Of a stretch of DNA of 64,000 nucleotides, positions 18,718 to 26,261 are shown in pieces; positions within the stretch are counted from its first letter, which is position 1; every line of letters starts with the position of its first letter. Location: positions 1,281,501 through 1,345,500 of the forward strand of contig NZ_VKKU01000002.1 in NCBI RefSeq assembly GCF_007280415.1, in the 5' to 3' direction. The position numbers and the translations under genes are program-made. Source of the stretch: Sphingorhabdus contaminans. Its GTDB lineage: Bacteria > Pseudomonadota > Alphaproteobacteria > Sphingomonadales > Sphingomonadaceae. The notes under the pieces were generated by a model that did not search any database, was not told the DNA's origin, and saw only the letters and a program-made list of their open reading frames with translations.

Positions 18718-19713
18718 TTACCAGCTTTCGGCCTTTAGAGGACGCGAGAGCAAGGCTGCGGTCACATCACCGACATTGGCCTTGCCCTCCAGCAAAGCGC
18801 AGACGGCGGCGACGATGGGCATTTCAATTCCGAGCTTCTGGGCGGATTGCAGCAATACAGGCGCGGTGAATGCACCTTCGGCGACCGTGTTTCGATCCGA
18901 AAGCAGGGCTTCGGCAGACAGACCCTGGCCCAACCCCCGACCGAGCGAGAAATTACGTGAATTGTCCGAACTGCATGTTAGCACCAAATCGCCTAGACCG
19001 GAAAGACCGGCAAGCGTTTCAGGCCGTGCACCACGGGCGAGACCATAGCGCTGAATTTCCGCAAATCCACGCGCGATTAAAGAGGCACGCGCGTTGAGAC
19101 CCAGGCCAGCCCCGTCAACAACGCCGCAGCCGATGGCCAGAACATTTTTCACCGCGCCGCCGATTTCGGCACCTGTCACATCCTCCGACCAATAGGGCCG
19201 GAAATGGGGCGCTGCGATCAGGCGCATCAGTACGGCGCCCATAGCCTGATTTGCCGTTGCCAATGTGATGGCCGTCGGCTTTCCGGCCGCCACCTCATGC
19301 GCGAACGTAGGACCGGAAAGGACGGCAAGCGGGTTTTCGGGCCGCACCTCGGCCGCGATATCCGACATGAGCATTTCGGTGCCTGCCTCAATGCCTTTTG
19401 CACAGAGCAGCAGCGGCGCGTCCGTCTTGGGGAGTGCGGTGAGCGTCGCGCGGACATGTTGGGCAGGGGTGACGATCAAAAGCGCGCCACATGCCTCCAT
19501 AGCGGCAAGATCGCTGGTGGCCCGAATATTGGATGCGAGTTTCAATCCGCTCAGAAAAAGACTGTTTTCGTGCGTTTCATTTATCGCCGAGACAACTTCG
19601 CTCTCGCGCGCCCAAATGAGGACCTCCGGATGGATTTGCGCCATCACGGACGCGAGGGCTGTGCCCCAGGCGCCGCCACCTACAATGCCGACAGGGTATC
19701 GCTTTTCACTCAT
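18718..19713 (-). CDS. gpsA: NAD(P)-dependent glycerol-3-phosphate dehydrogenase
   Basis: 331 residues. The Rossmann motif [13 protein letters not shown] is followed by [25 protein letters not shown], the catalytic Lys in GAVKNVLAI, and [11 protein letters not shown]. It reduces dihydroxyacetone phosphate to sn-glycerol 3-phosphate for phospholipid synthesis. The chosen ATG at 19713 overlaps the tsaD stop in ATGA; the longer frame upstream lies inside tsaD. The tsaD-gpsA order is common in Alphaproteobacteria. Confidence 0.96.
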   Translation of the reverse strand: MSEKRYPVGIVGGGAWGTALASVMAQIHPEVLIWARESEVVSAINETHENSLFLSGLKLASNIRATSDLAAMEACGALLIVTPAQHVRATLTALPKTDAPLLLCAKGIEAGTEMLMSDIAAEVRPENPLAVLSGPTFAHEVAAGKPTAITLATANQAMGAVLMRLIAAPHFRPYWSEDVTGAEIGGAVKNVLAIGCGVVDGAGLGLNARASLIARGFAEIQRYGLARGARPETLAGLSGLGDLVLTCSSDNSRNFSLGRGLGQGLSAEALLSDRNTVAEGAFTAPVLLQSAQKLGIEMPIVAAVCALLEGKANVGDVTAALLSRPLKAESW

Positions 19714-20744
19714 GCTTTCACTCCAGCACCCCGGGCAGGGGCCGCATTCGGGTCCAGTGGCCAGCGCGGTCGCGCAACAAAATCCAATCCGTCGGTCATA
19801 CCGGCTGCCAGACGTTCGGCTCCGGCCCATGCGATCATCGCGCCATTATCGGTACACAGCCATAGAGGTGGCGCGACGAAACGCATGCCCCGCTCATCAG
19901 CAAAATCGGCCAGCATTGTACGGATGGCGCCATTGGCGGCTACGCCCCCGGCAACGACCAAAGCGGACAAGGGTTCGATACGATCCACGGAATAGCTGAG
20001 CCGGTCGAGAAGGCAGTCGACAACAGCCTGTTGAAAGGATGCCGCGATATCCTCGACCCGATATTGACCGGACTCATGCGCGCGCAACACCGCACTTTTA
20101 AGCCCGGCAAACGAGAAATGCGGTTCGTCCGCACCTTTTAACGGCCGGGGTAGAGGAACCGCACTGGCATTCCCATTTGCTGCAGCCCGCTCGACAGCCG
20201 GTCCGCCCGGAAAACCCAGCCCCAAAATTTTGGCAGTCTTGTCAAATGCTTCGCCCACAGCGTCATCAATGGTTGTTGCCAACCGGTCATATTCGCCAAC
20301 CCCGTTGACCCGCAATAACTGGCAATGGCCACCCGATACGAGAAGCAGCAAATAGGGGAAGGAAAGATCAGCATCGACCAGACGGGGCGAAAGCGCATGT
20401 CCTTCCAGATGGTTGACAGCAATCAAAGGTTTGTCCGTTGCCATGGCGAGCGCTTTTGCGGTGACCAGTCCAACCATGACACCACCGATCAAACCGGGGC
20501 CTGCGGTTGCTGCAATGGCATCAATGTCGTCAAGGGTCATGCCCGCTTCATCCAGCGCCGCCTCTACAAGTGGTGTCATCAGTTCCGCATGCGCGCGTGC
20601 CGCGATTTCGGGGACTACGCCGCCAAAGGCGCGATGATGGTCCTCTTGTCCGGCGAGTGCGTGCGCCAAAATCGTCCTGTCGGAACGCACGATAGCCGCC
20701 GCTGTCTCATCACAGCTTGATTCAAGACCCAGAATAATTGCCAT
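19710..20744 (-). CDS. tsaD: tRNA N6-threonylcarbamoyladenosine synthase subunit TsaD
   Basis: 344 residues. It opens with [15 protein letters not shown] and has the [17 protein letters not shown] signature. The metal site is NHLEGHAL (two His) plus the later [10 protein letters not shown] with Asp. Together with TsaB, TsaC and TsaE it transfers threonylcarbamoyl to A37 of ANN-decoding tRNAs. Divergent from hemC with only 42 bp between the starts, a conserved pairing in this lineage. Confidence 0.97.
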   Translation of the reverse strand: MAIILGLESSCDETAAAIVRSDRTILAHALAGQEDHHRAFGGVVPEIAARAHAELMTPLVEAALDEAGMTLDDIDAIAATAGPGLIGGVMVGLVTAKALAMATDKPLIAVNHLEGHALSPRLVDADLSFPYLLLLVSGGHCQLLRVNGVGEYDRLATTIDDAVGEAFDKTAKILGLGFPGGPAVERAAANGNASAVPLPRPLKGADEPHFSFAGLKSAVLRAHESGQYRVEDIAASFQQAVVDCLLDRLSYSVDRIEPLSALVVAGGVAANGAIRTMLADFADERGMRFVAPPLWLCTDNGAMIAWAGAERLAAGMTDGLDFVARPRWPLDPNAAPARGAGVKA

Positions 20745-20786
20745 TGCCCTTTCCCATAGGTGCCTGCCTCGCTATGAACAAGCGGC

Positions 20787-21725
20787 ATGACGGTCCCTGA
20801 ATATACTTCGCACACCCCTTTGCGCATCGGAACGCGGCGCTCACCCCTTGCTCTGGCGCAGGCAGAAATGGCGGCAGCGGCAATCAGGCAGGCGCATAAT
20901 CTCGAGGAAAGCGCGGTCATTTTGGTGCCCATGCTGTCCAGCGGCGACAAAATACAGGACCGCCCCTTGGCCGAGATTGGCGGTAAAGCGCTTTGGACCA
21001 AAGAGCTGGAGCGCGCCCTGATTGAGGACGATATTGATATCGCCGTGCACTCCATGAAAGATGTGGAAACCGTTCGGTCACCCTTATTCAAATTGTCGGC
21101 GATGCTTCCGCGGGCAGATGTGCGTGATCGGTTGATTGGGGTCACAAATCTCGACGACCTGCGGCCGCAGGCCGTTATCGGAACGTCCAGTCCACGCCGG
21201 GCGGCGCAGTTAAAGGCAATGCGGCCTGATCTTGAAACCCGGCCCATTCGGGGCAATGTCGCGACGCGCATGGCGCAGGTGGCGGCTGGCGAATTTGATG
21301 CAACCCTATTGGCGGCTGCCGGACTGGACCGTCTTGGTCAACCAGATGTGGGGACCAGCTTGCCGCTTGAAACCATGTTACCCGCCGCGGCGCAAGGCGC
21401 CATCGGGATTGACCATTTGGCGTCCCGGGACGAACTTGCGGTGTTTTTGCAAGCGGTCAACCATCCGGCGACCTTTACGGCGGTAACAGCGGAACGGGCA
21501 TTTCTTGAGGCACTGGGCGGCAACTGCCATTCCCCGGTCGCAGCACATGCAACCTGCAACGCCGATACCATCACATTGCGCGGCGAAATACTGTCCGAAG
21601 ACGGCAGCGAACGTCACAGCGGCATTCTGGAATTCGTGTCGGATGACCATGAAGGACCGGCCCGCCTTGCCCATGCATTGCTGGAAAAAGCCGGCGACCG
21701 GTTGCGGCACCTGTTTGCACCGTGA
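20787..21725 (+). CDS. hemC: Hydroxymethylbilane synthase
   Basis: 312 residues. It has IGTRRSPLALAQAE, HSMKD with the porphobilinogen-binding Lys and Asp, the Arg-rich GTSSPRRAAQL, and the dipyrromethane cofactor Cys in LGGNCHSPVAAH. It polymerises four porphobilinogens to hydroxymethylbilane in heme and cobalamin synthesis. The stop overlaps the hemD start (GTGA), so the two are coupled. Confidence 0.97.
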   Translation: MTVPEYTSHTPLRIGTRRSPLALAQAEMAAAAIRQAHNLEESAVILVPMLSSGDKIQDRPLAEIGGKALWTKELERALIEDDIDIAVHSMKDVETVRSPLFKLSAMLPRADVRDRLIGVTNLDDLRPQAVIGTSSPRRAAQLKAMRPDLETRPIRGNVATRMAQVAAGEFDATLLAAAGLDRLGQPDVGTSLPLETMLPAAAQGAIGIDHLASRDELAVFLQAVNHPATFTAVTAERAFLEALGGNCHSPVAAHATCNADTITLRGEILSEDGSERHSGILEFVSDDHEGPARLAHALLEKAGDRLRHLFAP

Positions 21726-22375
21726 AGCTTCTGATCGTTCGTCCCAAACCGGGAGCCGATGCCACAGCCGCCCGTGTTGAAGCGGCGGGACACATTCCGG
21801 TCTGCCTGCCTTTGTTCGCAACCCAGGCCGTGGAATGGAATCTGCCTGAGGTTGGTGATTTTGACGGGATATTGCTGACCAGTGCAAATGCCTTGCGCCA
21901 TGTTGACGACCGGCTTGTACAACTGACCTGCCTGCCGCTCTATGCGGTAGGACAGAATAGTGCGGACTATGCGCGGCGTTCGGGCTTTGACGTAAAACAT
22001 GTGGGGTCCGCAGGAATAGAAAGCCTTTTGGAGCAGATTGATGCGCGTCGCCTGCTCTGGCTCGCAGGGGAAGACCGGACGTCCTTTGTACCGCCGCCCG
22101 GCATGCATATCGATTGCCGGATTGTTTATCGCAGCGCCACTCTGCCGGTTCCGGATGATTTCACCGGGAAGTTGTTGGACGCAGATTATGTCCTCTTGCA
22201 TTCCGCCCGCGCGGCATCGCGGTTTTGCTCTTTGGTTGAGGAACTCGAGATTCCGAAGGACAGGATTTCAATTGCGGCATTGTCCGAAAAAATAGCTTCA
22301 GCAGCAGGAACAGGCTGGGCGAACGTCCGGATCGCGCCGGCGCCGACCGATAACGACCTCTTGTCTCAATTATAA
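21722..22375 (+). CDS. hemD: Uroporphyrinogen-III synthase
   Basis: 217 residues from a GTG that overlaps the hemC stop. HemD is poorly conserved. The opening LLIVRPKPGADATAARVEAAGH, the DGILLTSANALRH segment, LWLAGEDR and a Tyr/Ser-rich second half match the two-domain fold that cyclises hydroxymethylbilane with inversion of ring D. The position after hemC supports the call more strongly than any single motif. Confidence 0.9.
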   Translation: MKLLIVRPKPGADATAARVEAAGHIPVCLPLFATQAVEWNLPEVGDFDGILLTSANALRHVDDRLVQLTCLPLYAVGQNSADYARRSGFDVKHVGSAGIESLLEQIDARRLLWLAGEDRTSFVPPPGMHIDCRIVYRSATLPVPDDFTGKLLDADYVLLHSARAASRFCSLVEELEIPKDRISIAALSEKIASAAGTGWANVRIAPAPTDNDLLSQL

Positions 22376-22434
22376 ACGCCCTTTACAAAAAGCCATGCTA
22401 ATCCCTAACTGGTGGTTGGGACGAAGGGGATTTA

Positions 22435-23268
22435 ATGACTGAATTTGCGACGAATGCCGCAACTCCGCGCAATGGAGTCCGTTTCAAGCATATAGCCTTG
22501 CTGCTATTCGTTGCCTTTGCGGGCGGTGCCGGGGCCAGCTGGTGGCTGGCGGATGAATATGGGCTGCTGGACCAGAATAGCGCGCCTGCGCCGATAGGAC
22601 CTGTACAAGACAAAGCACCCGTACAGAATGTAGCCGCCGTGCCGCTGGCGGTTCAACCCTCGGTGTCATCCGTCGATTCTGTGATCGCTGCCGGAAATAC
22701 GGCGCGGGCGGAAGGCTTGCTGGTGGCGTTTGCGGCCCGGCGCACTTTGGATAGTGGCGCCCCCCTTGGATATCTGGCCGACCAGCTTCGGCTGCGTTTT
22801 GGTGCGACCCAGCCCAAAGCGGTCATGACGGTTTTGCAGGCGTCACAGACCCCGATTACACTACAATCCTTGCAGGCAGACCTGACAGCCATAGACAATA
22901 TGTTGGTCACAGGAACGCGCGAGGAAACGGTTTGGGCGACTATACAGCGTGAATTTTCCGAACTGTTTGTATTGCGCAAATCCGAATCGCCGTCGCCTGC
23001 ACCGACACAAAGGCTGCTTCGTGCGCATGCATTGGTCGAGTCGGGGAATTTGGGAGGGGCAATTCTGGAAGTATCCGAAATGCCCGGTGCCAATTCGGTG
23101 GAAGCGCAGGCATGGCTTGTTCGTGCGCGCACCTACAATGAAACGCGCAAGGCACTCGATCAACTGGAACGAAGCGCATTAGCCGCGCCACCCTTACCAG
23201 TGGCGCCCGTCATGCCGCCCATCGCTCCGGAGCCGCAGACAGCTTTGCCGACGACGACACCAGAATAA
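22435..23268 (+). CDS. Mitofilin/HemX-like inner membrane protein
   Basis: 277 residues. A short cytoplasmic N-terminus precedes one membrane helix at about residues 19-37 (HIALLLFVAFAGGAGASWW). Then comes a Pro-rich linker, a helical domain of about 170 residues and a Pro-rich tail. Proteins of this shape, downstream of hemCD in sphingomonads, are annotated as mitofilin-like or HemX-like. There is no catalytic motif. A scaffold role is suggested by family and position only. Confidence 0.75.
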   Translation: MTEFATNAATPRNGVRFKHIALLLFVAFAGGAGASWWLADEYGLLDQNSAPAPIGPVQDKAPVQNVAAVPLAVQPSVSSVDSVIAAGNTARAEGLLVAFAARRTLDSGAPLGYLADQLRLRFGATQPKAVMTVLQASQTPITLQSLQADLTAIDNMLVTGTREETVWATIQREFSELFVLRKSESPSPAPTQRLLRAHALVESGNLGGAILEVSEMPGANSVEAQAWLVRARTYNETRKALDQLERSALAAPPLPVAPVMPPIAPEPQTALPTTTPE

Positions 23269-23317
23269 AAAGCGTCATAAATCTTTCATAAATGTGCGCC
23301 TGACATATACAGGCGTC

Positions 23318-24037
23318 ATGGCAACGCGATTCTCCAATTTCAATCTGGCGAACAAGCAGGCAGGCAGTGCCGATAGTGCACCGCCCTTGCCGCTATTGGC
23401 GCGCGAGGCGCTCTCCTTTGCCTATATGCGGACCAGTGCCGCCTTTGCCTCGACCGTTCCTCTCGATGTTGCCGGTAATGGTCGGCATGTTATGGTCATA
23501 CCCGGATTCATGGCATCTGACCAAACGACGTCCCGCCTGCGCCGTTCGTTGCAAAATGCCGGCTTTGCTGCCCATGGCTGGGGTCTTGGCCGGAACAAGG
23601 GGATAAGGTCGGATATTTTCGAAAGACTGGGACGCCGTGTTGAAGAACTCGCGATCGACGGGCCTCTGACCCTTGTTGGATGGAGTCTCGGCGGGCTGAT
23701 TGCGCGCGAATATGCAAAGGTCGCACGTCACGATGTTGACAAGGTCGTTACCTTGGGCAGCCCTTTTTCAGGGGATCCCCGCGCCAATAACGCATGGCGT
23801 CTTTATGAATTTGTCGCAGGATATAAAGTCGACAATCCTCCGATTGACGTGATCCTGTCGGAAAAACCGCCGGTCCCAACCTGCGCTTTCTGGTCCCGCA
23901 ATGACGGGGTTGTTGCCCCCGGTTCCGCCTGCGGTCAGCATCATGAATCGGATCATCAGGTTGAACTGGATTGCACGCATATGGCATTTGTCGCGCAACC
24001 CGACGCCATCCGCGCCATTGCCCGGGTTCTCGTTTAA
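23318..24037 (+). CDS. Alpha/beta hydrolase (lipase/PGAP1-like)
   Basis: 239 residues. HVMVIPGFMASD gives the oxyanion loop, GWSLGG the nucleophile elbow with Ser, and TLGSPFSGDP a lipase-like loop. FWSRNDGVVAP supplies the Asp, and CTHMAF near the end supplies the His. The order and LGSPF motif resemble PGAP1 or triacylglycerol lipases. There is no signal peptide, so it is cytoplasmic or membrane-peripheral. The substrate is unknown. A GTG at 23294 is an alternative start; ATG at 23318 has AGGCG just before it. Confidence 0.82.
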   Translation: MATRFSNFNLANKQAGSADSAPPLPLLAREALSFAYMRTSAAFASTVPLDVAGNGRHVMVIPGFMASDQTTSRLRRSLQNAGFAAHGWGLGRNKGIRSDIFERLGRRVEELAIDGPLTLVGWSLGGLIAREYAKVARHDVDKVVTLGSPFSGDPRANNAWRLYEFVAGYKVDNPPIDVILSEKPPVPTCAFWSRNDGVVAPGSACGQHHESDHQVELDCTHMAFVAQPDAIRAIARVLV

Positions 24038-24131
24038 AGGCCTCCGCTTCTGCCCACTCTGGCGGGCCATTTCGCCAACTTAGCGGTTGTGGAATGAATA
24101 TGCTGTGCTTTGCCATGGAGAAGAAGCCGAC

Positions 24132-24147
24132 TGGCACGATGATTGCT
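24132..24147 (+). promoter_or_regulatory. Sigma-54 promoter upstream of flgA
   Basis: TGGCACGATGATTGCT matches the sigma-54 -24/-12 consensus TGGCACG-N4-TTGCW at every defined position. Expected transcription would begin about 12 nt downstream of the -12 element, leaving a leader of roughly 25 nt before the flgA ATG at 24182. This is the normal promoter class for middle flagellar genes in many Alphaproteobacteria. Confidence 0.88.
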
Positions 24148-24181
24148 TAGTTCTTGAAGAGTTCATTCTTCAGGAGCCTTT

Positions 24182-24613
24182 ATGCACCACATACTCTTCA
24201 TCGTCGCCGCCGTTTCGGGAGGTTTTGAGGACTTGCAGGCTTTGGATAGCCGCATTTCCGCCATCGCTCCCCAGGCCGAACAGGTCGATAAACGCCTGAA
24301 ACTGGCGCAATGCCCTGATGCACCGATTGTGGCGCCCCCGGCGGGCGGAGCCGTGATTGTCCGCTGCCCAGCGCTCGGCTGGCGCTTTCGCGTGCCTGTA
24401 AAGGCGTCGCTTGAACCAGCTGGATCACCAGAAATCGTCATTCGCAAGGGCGAAATGGTCGAATGCGTTTCAGATGGGCCGGGTTTTGCCGTTTCTACCA
24501 CCATGATTGCATTGGAAGACGCGGCAGCAGGTCAGCCTGTCCGCGTCAAATCGCTGACATCGTCGACGACTATGACGGCCTATGTCAAATCCCGGGGTGT
24601 CGTCTCGTTCTGA
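24182..24613 (+). CDS. flgA: Flagellar basal body P-ring formation chaperone FlgA (short form)
   Basis: 143 residues with a weak signal sequence (HHILFIVAAVSG) and a SAF-type domain. The VIVRCPALGWRFRVPVKA segment and the ending GQPVRVKSLTSSTTMTAYVKSRGVV match the FlgA C-terminus. FlgA helps FlgI assemble into the P ring in the periplasm. The protein is shorter than two-domain FlgA homologues. The sigma-54 promoter upstream and the flgM, flhA and fliA genes downstream support the call. A strong AGGAG precedes the ATG. Confidence 0.85.
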   Translation: MHHILFIVAAVSGGFEDLQALDSRISAIAPQAEQVDKRLKLAQCPDAPIVAPPAGGAVIVRCPALGWRFRVPVKASLEPAGSPEIVIRKGEMVECVSDGPGFAVSTTMIALEDAAAGQPVRVKSLTSSTTMTAYVKSRGVVSF

Positions 24614-24747
24614 AGCCTGCAGGCGGATCGGTCTACAAGATTGATTTGACAGCAATTTCGTGTGCAATGCAGAGAAACCGGCGCTTGCCGCCACTTTTGT
24701 CCTGTGACGGGCGGGTAAAAATTTTTTTCATCCGCCGAATATTTATA

Positions 24748-24767
24748 AAAGTTTAAGACTAAACTTT
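24748..24767. repeat. 20-bp perfect-arm inverted repeat upstream of flgM
   Basis: AAAGTTTA, four bases (AGAC), then TAAACTTT: eight-base perfect arms in an AT-rich stretch 75 bp before the flgM start. No T-run follows, so it is unlikely to be a terminator for flgA. It could be an operator for flgMN. Confidence 0.55.
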
Positions 24768-24841
24768 GCGCGGCAGTCGCCGTTTCTGCTTTCATACAGG
24801 CTGTCGGTTTCCCGACGGTCGATATGGAAAGGAACAGAAAA

Positions 24842-25114
24842 ATGGTGGATTCCGTTACATTCGGACCAGCCAGACTGGCTCCGGGTCTCCGTGCGTCTGG
24901 TGCCGCGGAGGCGGCGCCGAAGCGTGAAAAAATGCTCAAACCTGCTGCTCCGCACAGTTTGAGCCTTGCGACAGCATTGGCGCAAAAGGGCCCCCCATAT
25001 GACGCCGAAAAGGTCGCCTCGTTGCGGGCGGCGCTGGCGAGTGGCGCATATAAGGTCGATTTGGGAGCTGTTGCCGACGGTATCATCCGCTTTGGTGGAC
25101 AGGATCTGGGCTAG
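24842..25114 (+). CDS. flgM: Anti-sigma-28 factor FlgM
   Basis: 90 residues from an ATG with AAGGAA seven bases upstream. The disordered N-terminal half is Ala/Pro/Lys-rich. The C-terminal half has the FlgM core PYDAEKVASLRAALASGAYKVD followed by the AVADGII helix, which wraps around sigma-28. FlgM holds FliA inactive until it is secreted through the completed hook-basal body. FliA is encoded 3.2 kb downstream, and the FlgN-like gene follows by 3 bp. Confidence 0.93.
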   Translation: MVDSVTFGPARLAPGLRASGAAEAAPKREKMLKPAAPHSLSLATALAQKGPPYDAEKVASLRAALASGAYKVDLGAVADGIIRFGGQDLG

Positions 25115-25117
25115 CCC

Positions 25118-25411
25118 ATGATGGATGCCGTCCTTCAATGCCAGTCCGACCTGATCGCGGCGCTTGATACGCAGGATGCGGATGCAATCCTGTCGGCGAG
25201 TGGCGCGTTGTCGCTGGCGATTGAGAAGTTGCGGCAAGCACGGGGCGCCCCTCCCAAGGATCAGCTTTCTTACGGCATGAAACAGGCCGAGGCGGCACGT
25301 ACCCGGGTCAAATATCTGACGGCCTGGAATAGACAGAAAATTGACCGTTTGGCCGAATATCGCGGTCAGGCGTCGTCCGCAATTTATGTGATGCCGCAGA
25401 AACACGCGTAA
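25118..25411 (+). CDS. FlgN-like flagellar export chaperone
   Basis: 97 residues, almost entirely helical (QCQSDLIAALDTQDADAILSA, then AIEKLRQAR and KQAEAARTRVKYLTAWNRQKIDRLAEY). This all-helical small protein directly after flgM fits FlgN, the export chaperone for hook-associated proteins FlgK and FlgL, whose sequence is poorly conserved. The call rests on position, length and predicted fold rather than a motif. Confidence 0.65.
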   Translation: MMDAVLQCQSDLIAALDTQDADAILSASGALSLAIEKLRQARGAPPKDQLSYGMKQAEAARTRVKYLTAWNRQKIDRLAEYRGQASSAIYVMPQKHA

Positions 25412-25431
25412 AAGCAGGGTTTTTACAAAAC

Positions 25432-25447
25432 TGGCACGGGCATTGCA
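25432..25447 (+). promoter_or_regulatory. Sigma-54 promoter upstream of the lytic transglycosylase-flhA-fliA unit
   Basis: TGGCACGGGCATTGCA fits the TGGCACG-N4-TTGCW consensus perfectly. Transcription would begin near 25458, about 20 nt before the ATG at 25479. It marks the start of a separate unit after flgMN and makes the TTG start at 25443 impossible, since that codon is part of the -12 element. Confidence 0.88.
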
Positions 25448-25478
25448 GTTCATCCCGCATGAACAACCGGACCAGAAT

Positions 25479-26261
25479 ATGACACGCCCGATTAACGATA
25501 CGGGATCACCACATAGGGTGACGGCGGCAATTGCCCGCGCATCGGCACGTACCGGTGTCGATTTCGACTATTTAATGGATCAGGCCCGTATCGAAAGCGG
25601 GATGCGCCCCGATGCGCGCGCGGCCACATCCAGCGCGACGGGCCTTTATCAATTTACCAAGCAAACATGGCTGGGCACCGTGAAGGAACATGGCGCTTCC
25701 CATGGTATGGGATGGGCCGCAAATGCTATTTCCCGCAATTCGGACGGAACCTTTTTCGTTTCAGATCCGTCGACGCGCGCAGCCATTCTTGATTTGCGCA
25801 GCGATCCGGATGCGGCCGCAGCGATGGCCGCCGAATTTGCCGCAGACAATGGCGCATATCTGCAGGAACGTATTGGGGCCAGTCCCGAGCCGGTCGACCT
25901 TTATCTGGCGCACTTTCTGGGTGCCGAAGGGGCCGCGAAGTTTCTCGACGCCTATCGCGCTGATCCGACGCAGAGCGCAGCACCGCTTTTTTCCGAAGCC
26001 GCGCGTGCAAATCGCCCAATTTTCTTCCGCGATGACGGTGGAGCCAGGAGCCTGGCCGAAATCCGCCAGAATTTCGCGGCCAAGCTCGGCAATACGCAGA
26101 GCCAGTTTCCCGCCTTGAACAGACAGAGCAGCCATATGGCGTCCTCATCCAACACCGGACGTACGCCGCTTGAAATGGCGACGATGCTGCCCATGCCGAA
26201 AAAGCTTGATCTGAACTTTGCACGCGACGCCTATCGCCGCCTGTCGGGCATTTCGTCATGA
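25479..26261 (+). CDS. Flagellar lytic transglycosylase (SLT domain)
   Basis: 260 residues from the ATG at 25479. The SLT fold shows DYLMDQARIESGMRPDA with the catalytic Glu in ESG, then SSATGLYQFTKQTW, and EPVDLYLAHFLGAEGAAKFL. It should cut peptidoglycan glycan strands to let the flagellar rod through. There is no Sec or Tat signal at the N-terminus, so it may leave through the flagellar export system as FlgJ does. Its stop overlaps the flhA start (ATGA). A sigma-54 promoter lies directly upstream. Confidence 0.87.
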   Translation: MTRPINDTGSPHRVTAAIARASARTGVDFDYLMDQARIESGMRPDARAATSSATGLYQFTKQTWLGTVKEHGASHGMGWAANAISRNSDGTFFVSDPSTRAAILDLRSDPDAAAAMAAEFAADNGAYLQERIGASPEPVDLYLAHFLGAEGAAKFLDAYRADPTQSAAPLFSEAARANRPIFFRDDGGARSLAEIRQNFAAKLGNTQSQFPALNRQSSHMASSSNTGRTPLEMATMLPMPKKLDLNFARDAYRRLSGISS

